A DNA stretch of 64,000 bases, taken from the NCBI GenBank assembly GCA_016935885.1, contig JAFGQA010000406.1, positions 17,356 through 81,355 on the forward strand, written 5' to 3'. The DNA is from Phycisphaerae bacterium (lineage in GTDB: Bacteria; Planctomycetota; Phycisphaerae; UBA1845; UTPLA1). Made by a program: the position numbers and the translations under genes. The notes beneath the pieces are model-generated. The model did no database searches, was not told where the DNA came from, and saw only the letters and a program-made list of their open reading frames with translations. Below are positions 24,818 to 33,929 of this stretch, one piece after another (position 1 is the first letter of the stretch; each line of letters starts with the position of its first letter).

Positions 24818-25705
24818 TCAGCGTCGTGTGGCTTGGTGGAGGTTGACCCATTCGCGGGTGCTGAGCTGCTCGGGCCGTACACCGGGATCGAGCCCGGCCC
24901 GTGTGATGGCGGCCAGGATTCCCTCGTGGGGCCCCCTTTGCCGGGCGGAATGGCCGATCGTCTTCCGGCGGTGCAGGAAGAACGCCCGAACGAAGGCCGC
25001 GAAGCCCGCAGGATCGTCGACCGGAACCTCGGCGGCGGGCCGGACGTCCAGCCGGACCATGGTGGAGTGGACCTTGGGAGTAGGCCAGAAGGCCTGCGGC
25101 GGGACCTTGCAGATGCGATGGCCGGTGCAAAGAACTTGGGTAACGATGCTGACCGGGCCATACTGGGCGGTACCGGCCTCGGCGAGCAGACGGTCAGCCA
25201 CCTCCTTCTGTACTGTGAAGCACAATCGACCGATTGGCAGATCACCAAGCAACAGATTCATGACCAGCGGGGTGGCGATGTCATACGGCAGATTGGCGAC
25301 CATCCTGAGCGGGCCGTCGACCTCGGCCTGCGCCCGGCGGACGGCCTTGTCCACCTGGTGGGCAATCGTGGACTTGTTGTCCAGCGCGTCGGCGTTGATC
25401 AGAATCACGTTGTCGAGCTTCGCCAATTGCTCCTCGGCGATTCGGGCGAGTTGGCCGTCGATCTCCACGGCGACGACACGGCCGGCCGACCGTGCCAGCA
25501 TCGAGGTCAAGCTTCCCGTGCCGGCCCCGACCTCCAGAACGTAATCAGCCGTCCCCAACTCGGCGGCGTCTATCAGCTTCTGCATCAGATTGCGGTCGAT
25601 CAAGAAGTTCTGGCCGTGCCGCCTGCGCGGCGAAATCCCCGCTTCGTCCAACAGTCGCCGCAGGGCCGTCTTGGTCTGAAAGCCTGTTTCCGTGTTCCTA
25701 TCCAA
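24818..25705 (-). CDS. rsmA: 16S rRNA dimethyladenosine transferase RsmA (KsgA)
   Basis: The 295-residue enzyme dimethylates two adjacent adenines near the 3' end of 16S rRNA. Diagnostic blocks are RRRHGQNFLIDRNLM near the start, the SAM site VLEVGAGTGSLT, VEID, the DAL motif and the catalytic NLPYDIATPL, plus the C-terminal VHSTMVRL and RRKTIGH. The start is a TTG with GGAG 11 bases upstream; no ATG precedes the conserved blocks. It is divergent from the CII-like gene. Downstream is the palindromic element and the thioesterase gene on the same strand. Confidence 0.95.
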   Translation of the reverse strand: MDRNTETGFQTKTALRRLLDEAGISPRRRHGQNFLIDRNLMQKLIDAAELGTADYVLEVGAGTGSLTSMLARSAGRVVAVEIDGQLARIAEEQLAKLDNVILINADALDNKSTIAHQVDKAVRRAQAEVDGPLRMVANLPYDIATPLVMNLLLGDLPIGRLCFTVQKEVADRLLAEAGTAQYGPVSIVTQVLCTGHRICKVPPQAFWPTPKVHSTMVRLDVRPAAEVPVDDPAGFAAFVRAFFLHRRKTIGHSARQRGPHEGILAAITRAGLDPGVRPEQLSTREWVNLHQATRR

Positions 25706-25806
25706 TCAAGATGGGGCTCCAGAGCACCGCGTTGATTATAATGGCCGTTGGCCCCGCATAGGACAGGATACTTACGTGGGCTTAGACGGCGAGAAAGGAG
25801 ACGCTC

Positions 25807-26304
25807 ATGCGATCCCACGAGGTGCTTCGAGAGGCGGCGGAGAAGGTCGGCGTGAAGGCCCTGGCGGGAGAACTGCGACTCAGCCCGGCGTTGATCTACA
25901 AGTGGTGCGAGGACGCCGATTCGACCGATCCGGACACCAGTGGAACCAGGAACCCATTGGATCGCTTGCGGCAAATCGTCCAGCTTACCGGACACGTGCC
26001 GGTCGTGAATTGGCTCTGTCATGAAGCGAACGGGTTCTTCGTACACAATCCCGAGGCCACCTGCCAAGACATCGATACGGACCTGCTCCAGTCGACGCAG
26101 CACCTCGTGATGGCATTCAGTCGGCTCCTGCGGGAGGTCAGCAAATCGGTGGCCGATGACGGCGCGATAGATCCGAGCGAAGCGGACCGGATCCGATTGG
26201 GCTGGGAACGGCTCAAGACGACGGCCGAGACGTTCGTCGTCGCCTGCGAGCGGGGCGTCTATCTTCCGATGGATCACAAGGGGCATGAGCGCGCCGGCCG
26301 ATAA
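25807..26304 (+). CDS. Phage CII-like DNA-binding protein
   Basis: The 165-residue protein begins MRSHEVLREAAEKVGVKALA; residues 12-35 (KVGVKALAGELRLSPALIYKW) look like a helix-turn-helix, and the following part, NPLDRLRQIVQLTGHVPVVNW, resembles the phage regulatory CII/CP76 family. Families of this kind also occur as chromosomal genes. The second half is helical with many charged residues. A good AAAGGAG precedes the ATG. No phage genes are nearby, so a domesticated regulator is more likely than a prophage. What it controls is not visible. Confidence 0.65.
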   Translation: MRSHEVLREAAEKVGVKALAGELRLSPALIYKWCEDADSTDPDTSGTRNPLDRLRQIVQLTGHVPVVNWLCHEANGFFVHNPEATCQDIDTDLLQSTQHLVMAFSRLLREVSKSVADDGAIDPSEADRIRLGWERLKTTAETFVVACERGVYLPMDHKGHERAGR

Positions 26305-26326
26305 TCCTTGATGGTGGTGGTCTGCC

Positions 26327-26704
26327 ATGACGTACAATCGATTGTTCACAATCGGGCCTTCCCGTGCCGTGCGTTGCGTCGGCGTTTTGATTTCGGCGCG
26401 CCGGTGCCGCCGCTGGTCCGCCGTCATGCTGGCGGCGCTGCTCCTGCTCGGATCCGGCTGCAGCGAGAATCACAATGGGCAGGGATCCGCCAACCGGATG
26501 TCCGTGTCTGCGGGACAATACTCGAAGGGCTACAAGGACGGCGTGCGCGACGCCAAGTGGTCCCTGACGGACATGCACGGCGGTTGGATGTGGCTGTGGA
26601 TGATGGAACAGGAATACCGGGACGGCTACGAGCAGGGATGGAGAGACGGCCGCAGCGCCGTGGATCTGAAGAAGAGGCAAGAAGAGCAGCGGGGCGAACA
26701 GTGA
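26327..26704 (+). CDS. Small lipoprotein with YxxG repeats
   Basis: The 125-residue reading has a long basic lead and a hydrophobic stretch MLAALLLLGSGC, with the cysteine as probable lipid site although the bases at -3 to -1 (GSG) are not a standard lipobox. The mature part has YSKGYKDGVRDAKW and later YRDGYEQGWRDGR, two similar glycine-tyrosine repeats, and a charged end. Function is unknown. It follows the CII-like gene by 22 bases, so they may form a transcript. The true start may be internal, since the lead before the hydrophobic stretch is about 33 residues. Confidence 0.6.
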   Translation: MTYNRLFTIGPSRAVRCVGVLISARRCRRWSAVMLAALLLLGSGCSENHNGQGSANRMSVSAGQYSKGYKDGVRDAKWSLTDMHGGWMWLWMMEQEYRDGYEQGWRDGRSAVDLKKRQEEQRGEQ

Positions 26705-26739
26705 AGCGGCCCGGTCACGGAGGGCGTACCCCAAGGCCC

Positions 26740-26776
26740 GTGGCACCGGCGTCCCGCGGATGTTACGTTACAGGCC
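26740..26776. repeat. Family A-type fragment
   Basis: GTGGCACCGGCGTCCCGC and what follows to 26776 agrees with the complement of 23615-23651 in the mnmE insertion at about 34 of 37 positions. One arm of the hairpin has a lost base, so the stem is broken. It lies between the lipoprotein and STAS genes. Confidence 0.7.
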
Positions 26777-26996
26777 GCAAGGCGGGTCTCACTTCTGCGT
26801 GGGCGACGGCTCTCGCCCGAGTGGCCCGCTGCGTCTGGGCACCGCTCATACAGCCGTTGTACGCAGCCGCAGGTGTCTTGGGGCCGTGGCTGAACGGTTC
26901 TAGGACGCACTCTTCGCACCACAGTCGCCAGTGTTTTCGACCGATCCTACTGTGGGTGACGCCTTTGGACTCATGGTCCCGAAATAGGAGTACGTC

Positions 26997-27410
26997 TTGG
27001 CACTGACGATTGACATCGAAGACCACTCGCACGTGTCGGTCCTCCGGCTGAGAGGCGACCTTACGATCACCAGCGATGGACTCCTTGTGCGAAAGGCGAA
27101 GCCCCTGCTGGAAGGCGAGAACGCGCGGATCGTGCTGGACATGGGCGGTGTGGCATTCATCAGCTCCGCCGGCCTGGGGGATCTGGTCCGCCTTGCCGCC
27201 CACGCGAACAGCCAGGGCGGGCGCATCGTGCTGGCGAACTTGACGCCGTTCGTTGCCGGCGTCCTCAACACGACGAAGCTGGACAACTTCTTCGACGTGC
27301 GCGGCGACGTCAACGAAGCGATGGACGGGTTGGACGCGACGGCCACCGACGACCGCGCAGCCAAACGGGAACCGCAACTCGCGCAGGACACCGGGTCGCC
27401 GCGTCACTGA
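26997..27410 (+). CDS. STAS-domain anti-sigma factor antagonist-like protein
   Basis: The 137-residue protein starts with TTG after TAGGAG at 7 bases. It is a single STAS domain: VSVLRLRGDLTI, ARIVLDMGGVAFISSAGLGD and GGRIVLANLTPFVAGVL. Aligned with SpoIIAA, the phosphorylatable serine is S57 (in ISSAGL); the residue before it is serine instead of the usual aspartate. Such proteins bind anti-sigma factors or kinases in partner-switching. No HATPase kinase gene is adjacent, so its partner is elsewhere. It ends one base before the convergent DUF3857 gene. Confidence 0.85.
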   Translation: MALTIDIEDHSHVSVLRLRGDLTITSDGLLVRKAKPLLEGENARIVLDMGGVAFISSAGLGDLVRLAAHANSQGGRIVLANLTPFVAGVLNTTKLDNFFDVRGDVNEAMDGLDATATDDRAAKREPQLAQDTGSPRH

Positions 27411-29720
27411 TTACGAAGCCGGTTCCGCAATAGGCGGCTCGACATCCGCAACGACCTCGCCTGCTTGAGCGAGCAGGTCCCGGGCCCTCAGGATGATGCC
27501 TTCAAGCTTGCGAATCTGCGGATCCGACGGGGCCGTGCCGGCCTTCAGCAGTGCGGCCCGTTTGGTAATCGCCTTCTCCATCTCGATGCGAATCCGGGCA
27601 TAAATGAGATCAGTCGTCCGGGTCCGCGTCTCCTCGCCAATGTCGTCGGCTGCCTCGGTGGCAGATTCTCCGCCCTCGTTCGACACCCCACCGGCTGTGG
27701 CGGTCTTCTCGGCCGGCTCTTCGCTGGGCTTCTCGGCCGGTCCTTCGCGCGGCCCCACGACCAACATCCGCGCCGCCTCGGTTCTCAGACTGTTCACGGC
27801 CTCACGGATCGCGGCGAAATCATCGGAGGCGATCGTGTCGGTGTTCGTCGCAATCGTGCGGTGCAGGTGAACGGTTTGTCCGTCCACGGCGACGGTTTGC
27901 TCCGCCGTCCCCCACTTGCCGCTCGTACGCGGCAGCGAGACCGGGACGACCGCGGCCCCCCATTCCTCCGGCAACTCGACGACCAGGTCCACGTTCTCGC
28001 GGATCTGGCCCGACATCTGTACGTCAGTCTTTCGGTAAGAACAACCGAGCGGCACCGGGAAGGTGGGCAAGAACGCAGGGCCGCCGCCAAGCTGGAGGAG
28101 GTTGCGTTTGCCGTGGTTCTGGAGCTTGCCGTTGGAAGTCACCTTGGCCGTGGCCTTCAGCATCTCGTCCGACAGCATCGTAATGGAATGGCTCTTCACG
28201 TCGAACTCACTCAGCACCCGCCCCACGACGTCTTTTATCAGGTTCTCCTGTTGGCCACTGGTCTCAAGCTTGGTGGGATCGTAAAACGCGCCGGTCAGAC
28301 GAAATCGCAAGTCACCGGCGGCCTTGCCGTCCGCATCCACCGTGACCTTGCCGTCGATCTGAATCTCGCTCGGTTCCTTCTCGCCCCGGGCATATACGTA
28401 GGTCTTCCGCAGCTTGCCCGATTCATCAAGCCCCAGCAGCCAGTGCCGGCCCCATTCCCCGGGATTCCTGAACTCGCCGTGCTGCGGGCGCAGGTGAACC
28501 ACGTCGCCGTCGATATCGACCAAGACGACCATCTCCGTGAATGCCGTACTCGTGGGGACAGCGTCATTCCAGACGTCGGCGTCAACGGCCACCTCGATGA
28601 CAGTCTTCATGCCCAGCGATCGCAGTGCCGCCGCCAGCAAGGCCGCCGCCTCCAGCGGATTGCCGTAGTTGGAATGCAGAACCTCCGCGGCACTTCGGCA
28701 TTCAAACGACCGCATGGTCTTGGCCGAGTCCACGAAGTTGAACGAATCACGCAGCTTCTTGGCGACCTTACGGACCCGCTCCAGCGGATCGGTCTCCTTC
28801 TCGGCGGCCGCCTCGACGAACTTCTTGATCGCGGCGTGCGCCCTCGCTGCTCCATCGACGCGTTTGACGAGGGCCGATACCCAGTCGGCGGCACGCGGAC
28901 AGGTCGTGAATCGCAGGCGGCCGCAGCGCTTTTGCCACGGCAACGACTGCGGCTCGCCGGGAGCGCCCGCTACGTTCTCGAACGACAATCGGTAGGTCGT
29001 CTTCCCGTCCGCGGCCGACGTGATCTCCGGCCTCGGCGCGGGCGAAAGATTGTCGCTTCTGTATCTCAATTCCGTGCCCACCGGAACAGTGATCGACACG
29101 ACGCGCTGCGCCGTCGGATAGTCTTGAATCACCCGCAGATCCGCCTCCAGCCACGGAATGACGCCCGGCTTCGTAACGATCTCGTAGTCTAGTTCGAGCA
29201 CGCAGTCGTTCACGATGCCGCTGAAGCAGATGACCATCTGCTCCCAATTCGTGTATTCGGGCCAGCCGGCTACGTCATCCGGTCCGGCCTTGTTGAACGA
29301 ATAATCCGGCACGGGCAGCACCGTGCCGTCCGGCAGGATGGTCTGCGCGGTGCGGATCTTCAACTCGTCCTGACCGACGCAGTAATCGATGCGCGGGTCG
29401 GCCACGGCTCGGATCGGCCGCGGTGTCAACAGCTTCAGCCATTTGTGATCCCGCCGACGAACCGTACCGTCTTTTTCGAGCGTGAAATACTGCTCCCAAC
29501 GAAGGATGATCGCATCCTCCCCGGGGAACTCGGCCGCGCCGAGCTTCATGTTAGGAACCGCGGTCTTGTCGTCTTGCGCCCAGGCGTCCGACACCGCCAC
29601 TCCCAACACCGCCACGACGGCCAACACGCCGATCAACGTGGCCAAGCTCCGGCCGACAACGCCTCCGCCTCGGACCATTCCACCCAACACCATTCGCGGT
29701 CGCTTCGTGCAATTAGTCAT
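27411..29720 (-). CDS. DUF3857/transglutaminase-like protein, catalytic triad lost
   Basis: The 769-residue protein starts at the ATG at 29720 after a strong AAGGAGGTGG. It has a signal peptide or anchor (about residues 20-48), an N-terminal DUF3857-like beta domain, and a transglutaminase-like middle region. Aligned with its neighbour, the catalytic cysteine is P355, histidine is E396 and aspartate is R411, so all three are gone while the surrounding sequence (EAAALLAAALRSLG) is kept. The C-terminus is low-complexity. It is a probable pseudoenzyme acting with the upstream paralogue; the 8-base overlap suggests coupled translation. Location is the periplasm. Confidence 0.85.
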   Translation of the reverse strand: MTNCTKRPRMVLGGMVRGGGVVGRSLATLIGVLAVVAVLGVAVSDAWAQDDKTAVPNMKLGAAEFPGEDAIILRWEQYFTLEKDGTVRRRDHKWLKLLTPRPIRAVADPRIDYCVGQDELKIRTAQTILPDGTVLPVPDYSFNKAGPDDVAGWPEYTNWEQMVICFSGIVNDCVLELDYEIVTKPGVIPWLEADLRVIQDYPTAQRVVSITVPVGTELRYRSDNLSPAPRPEITSAADGKTTYRLSFENVAGAPGEPQSLPWQKRCGRLRFTTCPRAADWVSALVKRVDGAARAHAAIKKFVEAAAEKETDPLERVRKVAKKLRDSFNFVDSAKTMRSFECRSAAEVLHSNYGNPLEAAALLAAALRSLGMKTVIEVAVDADVWNDAVPTSTAFTEMVVLVDIDGDVVHLRPQHGEFRNPGEWGRHWLLGLDESGKLRKTYVYARGEKEPSEIQIDGKVTVDADGKAAGDLRFRLTGAFYDPTKLETSGQQENLIKDVVGRVLSEFDVKSHSITMLSDEMLKATAKVTSNGKLQNHGKRNLLQLGGGPAFLPTFPVPLGCSYRKTDVQMSGQIRENVDLVVELPEEWGAAVVPVSLPRTSGKWGTAEQTVAVDGQTVHLHRTIATNTDTIASDDFAAIREAVNSLRTEAARMLVVGPREGPAEKPSEEPAEKTATAGGVSNEGGESATEAADDIGEETRTRTTDLIYARIRIEMEKAITKRAALLKAGTAPSDPQIRKLEGIILRARDLLAQAGEVVADVEPPIAEPAS

Positions 29721-31782
29721 GGTCCACCTCCTTGGCTCCAACGGCAGCAATCGCAGTTGTCTCGGCATCAACACCTCCTACCTCGCACACGACCCATTCG
29801 TCTGCAAGCCCCTGCAACGTCTCTATCGCCTCCTTGTAACCCGGATAGTCTTCAGGCGGGATGATGTTGTTCTTGATGGTCATCTCCAATCGGTACGTCA
29901 ACACGCCCTCGCCGGGTGTCGCCTCGAAGCTGAAGACCACCTGGCCCGATTTCAGCTCCTTGGCCTCCGGCACGTGCACAACCTTCCATCCGGCCGGCAG
30001 TTTCACCGTTTCCTCGATCTTGAGCAGCCGTGACGCCCGCAATCGCAAGCCGAACTGCCGCTCCTTGAGGTCAACGGGGTAGTTGAGGTCCGGCGAGATG
30101 AAACTCTCCAACGGCCGGGACATCACCGGCAGGCGGAACATCCGCAAGCCCTGCGTGCCCATGGCGTAACCCGCCGCCGATACTTCCATCTTGACCTGTG
30201 AATGACGCGAGTAATCCAGCGGATCCGTGTAATCCAGCTTCTCCAGGCGGGCATTGGGAGCGATGTGCAATGCCTCCTCGAAGTGCGCCCGCCGGTCCGG
30301 TTCCGGCGTCGTCGCGAGACTGCGCCGGTAAGAAGTCCCCGGCGAGCCCGACGCGTCCACCACAATCCGAGTCTTCAGCGTGCCGCACTTGCAGATCAGG
30401 CTCTCGCCCTGGTAAGCCAGCGTGCTGTACTCCGGCGGGAAATACGGTGACAAGGTCAGGTCCTGCCCCTCCGGCGTGCCATACACCAACCCCTGCAAGG
30501 TCTCCCAACTTGACCAGACCTCGGCGCTCCGCCACGCCCATGTCGGATCAAGAATGCGGAACGTGCCGTCCTTCTTTCGCATGACGCAGACGGTGTGGTT
30601 GAACTGGTCGGCGGGGATCCTCTCGACCCGCGAGCCCGCCATGGTCAACGACGGGTAGACCTCGTGCCCCAGCACGCGCAGCATGGTAATCAACATGCCG
30701 GCGATATCTTTGCAGACGCCGCCCTTGTCGTGGAAGATCTCAGCGCCCTTGTGCAGCGTGAAGCCCTCGCGCGGCCCGCGGCTCGTGCCGTAGTAGCGGA
30801 TGTTGTCGGCCACCCAGTGCAGGCATGCCACGATCTTGGCTTCCTCGTCTTGCAGCCCCTCCGTAATCTCCGCGACCTTGGCTCGAACGGCGTCGTCGGC
30901 CTCGAACTGCGGCTCGTTGACCTCGTGGAACCACCGTGACTTCGTAGGCCAATCCGGAATGGTCGCCATGACCAGCTTGGTGACGTTGTCGTCGTGGGAC
31001 GTCATCCGGGGCTCGTCCTTGACCGGCGGGACGTCCTCCGCGTACCACGTGTACACGTGGTAATCCTTGCCGAACCACAGCGACGACCTCAGCGCCCCGT
31101 TGTACACCTCGTACTGTACGGGCTTGTCCTTCGGCATGTGTACCGAGTAGCGCTTCTTGATGATCGGATAGCTGCCTTGGAACAGCGTGGACTCATACCA
31201 GTGGCCCGGCATCGGCGGCTCCAACGTCTCCTCCGCGGAACCGCCGCTCGCCATGCCGCCCGAATCCGCGAGGTACGCAATGTTGAAGCCGATCTTACTG
31301 ATGCGAATCTCGAGGCTGTCGCCGATTTCCAACCTCGGAATACCAAGGACGTGCTGCTCGTTGCCCCAGTAAATCATGTGCTGCTTAGCGGGCTGCGTGA
31401 TCGTCCCGGAGACGGGCACTTCCTCGATGGCGCCATCCTTGCGATGGATGCACACCGCCTTGAACTTCACCCGGTTGGTGTCGGGGTCGAACTCCTGCCG
31501 CAGGACCGACTCCGAACGGATGCCCGCATCTGTCAGGATCTTGATAACCTGACAGCTCTCGGTTGTCGCCAGGCCGCTGTCCTGGACGTAGACGTCCGCC
31601 TCGTCCAGGACGTACACGATCGCGGCGTCGTCGTAGTCCTTGGCCTCCCCTGCGGCCTTGATCATGTCCTTGATTTCCCCGTCCGTCGCTGGCTTCGGCG
31701 GTTCGGCAACCAATGGTTGCACAAGCCACCCCGCCAGTCCCACCAGGTAGACAAACGCCGTCAACGTTGTGAATCTTCTCAT
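29713..31782 (-). CDS. DUF3857/transglutaminase-like protein with intact triad
   Basis: The 689-residue protein starts MRRFTTLTAFVYLVGLAGWL, a signal peptide, with AAGGG before the ATG at 31782. An N-terminal DUF3857 domain (QVIKILTDAGIRSESVLRQE) is followed by a transglutaminase-like core with C357 (GGVCKDIAG), H396 (FNHTVCVM) and D412 (ILDPTW), the expected triad. Such proteins are thought to act in the periplasm as peptidases or cross-linking enzymes, but the substrate is not known. It is the first gene of a two-gene operon; the second overlaps it by 8 bases and has lost all three residues. Confidence 0.88.
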   Translation of the reverse strand: MRRFTTLTAFVYLVGLAGWLVQPLVAEPPKPATDGEIKDMIKAAGEAKDYDDAAIVYVLDEADVYVQDSGLATTESCQVIKILTDAGIRSESVLRQEFDPDTNRVKFKAVCIHRKDGAIEEVPVSGTITQPAKQHMIYWGNEQHVLGIPRLEIGDSLEIRISKIGFNIAYLADSGGMASGGSAEETLEPPMPGHWYESTLFQGSYPIIKKRYSVHMPKDKPVQYEVYNGALRSSLWFGKDYHVYTWYAEDVPPVKDEPRMTSHDDNVTKLVMATIPDWPTKSRWFHEVNEPQFEADDAVRAKVAEITEGLQDEEAKIVACLHWVADNIRYYGTSRGPREGFTLHKGAEIFHDKGGVCKDIAGMLITMLRVLGHEVYPSLTMAGSRVERIPADQFNHTVCVMRKKDGTFRILDPTWAWRSAEVWSSWETLQGLVYGTPEGQDLTLSPYFPPEYSTLAYQGESLICKCGTLKTRIVVDASGSPGTSYRRSLATTPEPDRRAHFEEALHIAPNARLEKLDYTDPLDYSRHSQVKMEVSAAGYAMGTQGLRMFRLPVMSRPLESFISPDLNYPVDLKERQFGLRLRASRLLKIEETVKLPAGWKVVHVPEAKELKSGQVVFSFEATPGEGVLTYRLEMTIKNNIIPPEDYPGYKEAIETLQGLADEWVVCEVGGVDAETTAIAAVGAKEVDHD

Positions 31783-32051
31783 GCGGAATCCCTTTGCAAG
31801 TGGACCGAAAGAATCGCCTCTCCTGAGTATCGCGCCCCCCCTGCTCGCCGTGGGTGACAACCGTATACTGTACCAGTTCGGCACAATCCGTTCCACCCAA
31901 GCTGGGGTGGCACAAGCAAGCGGGCGGAGCAGTGGCAAGCTCTGCTGAGGGGGGATTGGAGGCGTTTCGGTTGGCTATCCGATGCCATGGGGAGACCGAA
32001 GCGTCTTCTTGCGGGACACGTTCGCCCCCCCCCGCCATGACGACCTCGCCT

Positions 32052-33917
32052 CTACACGTGGATCACAATCTGAACGACCCCGTCTTCCGTCGAGGTCACA
32101 GTCTCGAGGCCGGCACCGTGGAAGACCTTCAGCATCGCGGCGTTCTCGGTCAGGACATAGGCCTCCAGGTCACGGATTCCCTTCGATCGCGAGATCTCGA
32201 CGAGCTGCGCGAACAAGTAGCTGCCGAGGCCTTTTCGCTGCCAGTCGTCCCTGACGACGAAGGCGACCTCGGCGCAGGTCTTCGTGGCGTCGGAGATGTA
32301 GCTCGCGATGGCAATGACCTCTTCGTGTCCTCTCGGCCCCACGAGGCCGATCAGGGCCATCTCCGTGTCATAGTCAACGTTGCAGAACACCTGGAGCCTC
32401 TGATGCGGCATCGCCCTGGCGTAACTGTGGAAACGCAGCCGCATCGTCTGCTCGCTGAACGAGTAGAACATATCTTTCATCATCGGCTCGTCCTGCGGGC
32501 GAACCGGGCGCACCAACACCTGCGTGCCGTCCTTGAGGGTGGCCGTGGATTCCAAATGCTCGGGGTAAGGTGCCTTGGCTGGCGGCAGGATCTGATCGAG
32601 ATAGACCATGTGTCGCCGTTTGGCCGCGTGAAGGAGCTCCGAGCGGAAGTCCGGATGGGCCACACCGATCAACGCCATGGCGCGTTCCCGCAACGTCTTG
32701 CCCTGAAGGTATGCCGCGCCGTGCTCCGTCACGACGTAATGCGTATCACCGCGCGTTGTTACCACGCCGGCGCCCTCCCGCATGGCCGGCGTGATGCGTG
32801 ACAGGATGCCGTCTTCCGTGTGGGCCGTGCTGGGAATGACGATGATCGGCCGGCCGCCTTTGGAGAAGGCGGCGCCACGAATGAAGTCGGCGTGCCCGCC
32901 GAGGCCGCTGTAGAAGTACTGCCCGATCGAGTCGGCACACACCTGCCCCGTCAGATCGACCTCCAACGCCGAGTTGATCGCCACCATGTTCTCGTGGCGG
33001 CTGATGATGAAAGGATCATTGGTGTACTCGGACGGGTGCATCTCGATCTGCGGGTTGTCATCGAGGAAGTCAAACAGCTCCCGCGTGCCCGCCGCGAAAC
33101 TGCCCACGATCTTCCCGGTGTGCAGCGTTTTGCGCCGGCCGGTAATGACTCCTGCTTGGGCCAGCTTCATGACGCCGTCGGAAAACATCTCCGTATGAAT
33201 GCCGAGGTCGATCTTGCTCTCCAGCAATGAGAGAATCGCGTCGGGCAAACGGCCGATCCCCAACTGAAGCGTGGCGCCGTCGGGCACCAACTGCGCGGTG
33301 TGCTCGGCGATCTCCCGGATGACGTTGTCGGCGTCGGGCGCCTCGGCAACGGGCCATTCCAGCAGCGGTTCATTGCACTCGACCAGGTAGCCGATCCTGC
33401 TGACATGAAGGAACGTGTCGCCCATCGTGCGGGGCATGTGCGAATTGACCTGCGCGATGATCATCTTGGCCGACTCGGCGGCGGACTTCGTGATGTCCAC
33501 CGAAACACCAAGGCTACAGTACCCATGTGGGTCCGGCGGACTAACCATCACGAGCGCTACGTCGATCGGGATTTGTTTCGTCGTGAACAACGCCGGCACC
33601 CGAGACAGGAAGACCGGCGTATAATCCGCCCGAGCCTCGTTCACGGCGTTGCGAACACTGTTGCCGATGAAAAACGCGTTCGCGCGAAAGCGGTCGGCGT
33701 ACTTCGGGTCCGCGTATGGGGCCACACCGAACGTCAGGACCTGAAGCAACTCGGTGTCGGCCAGACCCTCGCCGCCCACGACCAACGCCCGAACCAACGC
33801 TTGCGGTTCGCCACAGGCCGAGCCAATGAAGACCCTCGCGCCAGGCCGTATCTTGCCGATCGCCTTATCGGGCGTCAGCAACTTGTCAGCGTATCGGTCG
33901 CGCCAGTGCTGAGTCAT
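32052..33917 (-). CDS. Acetyl-CoA hydrolase/transferase family protein fused to a GNAT domain
   Basis: The 621-residue protein starts MTQHWRDRYADKLLTPDKAI. The first about 430 residues are a CoA-transferase of the acetyl-CoA hydrolase / 4-hydroxybutyrate CoA-transferase type, with the predicted catalytic glutamate E243 (IHTEMFSDGV) and the CoA-binding GGHADFIRGA. From about 460 comes a GNAT acetyltransferase domain with VAFVVRDDWQRKGLGSYL, its acetyl-CoA loop. The combination suggests a CoA-using enzyme and an acetyl-transfer activity in one chain. It follows the ADP-forming acyl-CoA synthetase gene by 12 bases, in which GGAGTAAAC is repeated twice, so they form an operon. Confidence 0.88.
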   Translation of the reverse strand: MTQHWRDRYADKLLTPDKAIGKIRPGARVFIGSACGEPQALVRALVVGGEGLADTELLQVLTFGVAPYADPKYADRFRANAFFIGNSVRNAVNEARADYTPVFLSRVPALFTTKQIPIDVALVMVSPPDPHGYCSLGVSVDITKSAAESAKMIIAQVNSHMPRTMGDTFLHVSRIGYLVECNEPLLEWPVAEAPDADNVIREIAEHTAQLVPDGATLQLGIGRLPDAILSLLESKIDLGIHTEMFSDGVMKLAQAGVITGRRKTLHTGKIVGSFAAGTRELFDFLDDNPQIEMHPSEYTNDPFIISRHENMVAINSALEVDLTGQVCADSIGQYFYSGLGGHADFIRGAAFSKGGRPIIVIPSTAHTEDGILSRITPAMREGAGVVTTRGDTHYVVTEHGAAYLQGKTLRERAMALIGVAHPDFRSELLHAAKRRHMVYLDQILPPAKAPYPEHLESTATLKDGTQVLVRPVRPQDEPMMKDMFYSFSEQTMRLRFHSYARAMPHQRLQVFCNVDYDTEMALIGLVGPRGHEEVIAIASYISDATKTCAEVAFVVRDDWQRKGLGSYLFAQLVEISRSKGIRDLEAYVLTENAAMLKVFHGAGLETVTSTEDGVVQIVIHV

Positions 33918-33929
33918 TGTTTACTCCGT

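Noticed and set aside
25807..26304. Prophage remnant
   Set aside because: Only one phage-like regulator is present, with no integrase, attachment site or structural gene.
27465..29192. Rightward open frame opposite the DUF3857 pseudoenzyme gene
   Set aside because: Antisense, with arginine- and leucine-rich composition typical of shadow frames in GC-rich DNA.
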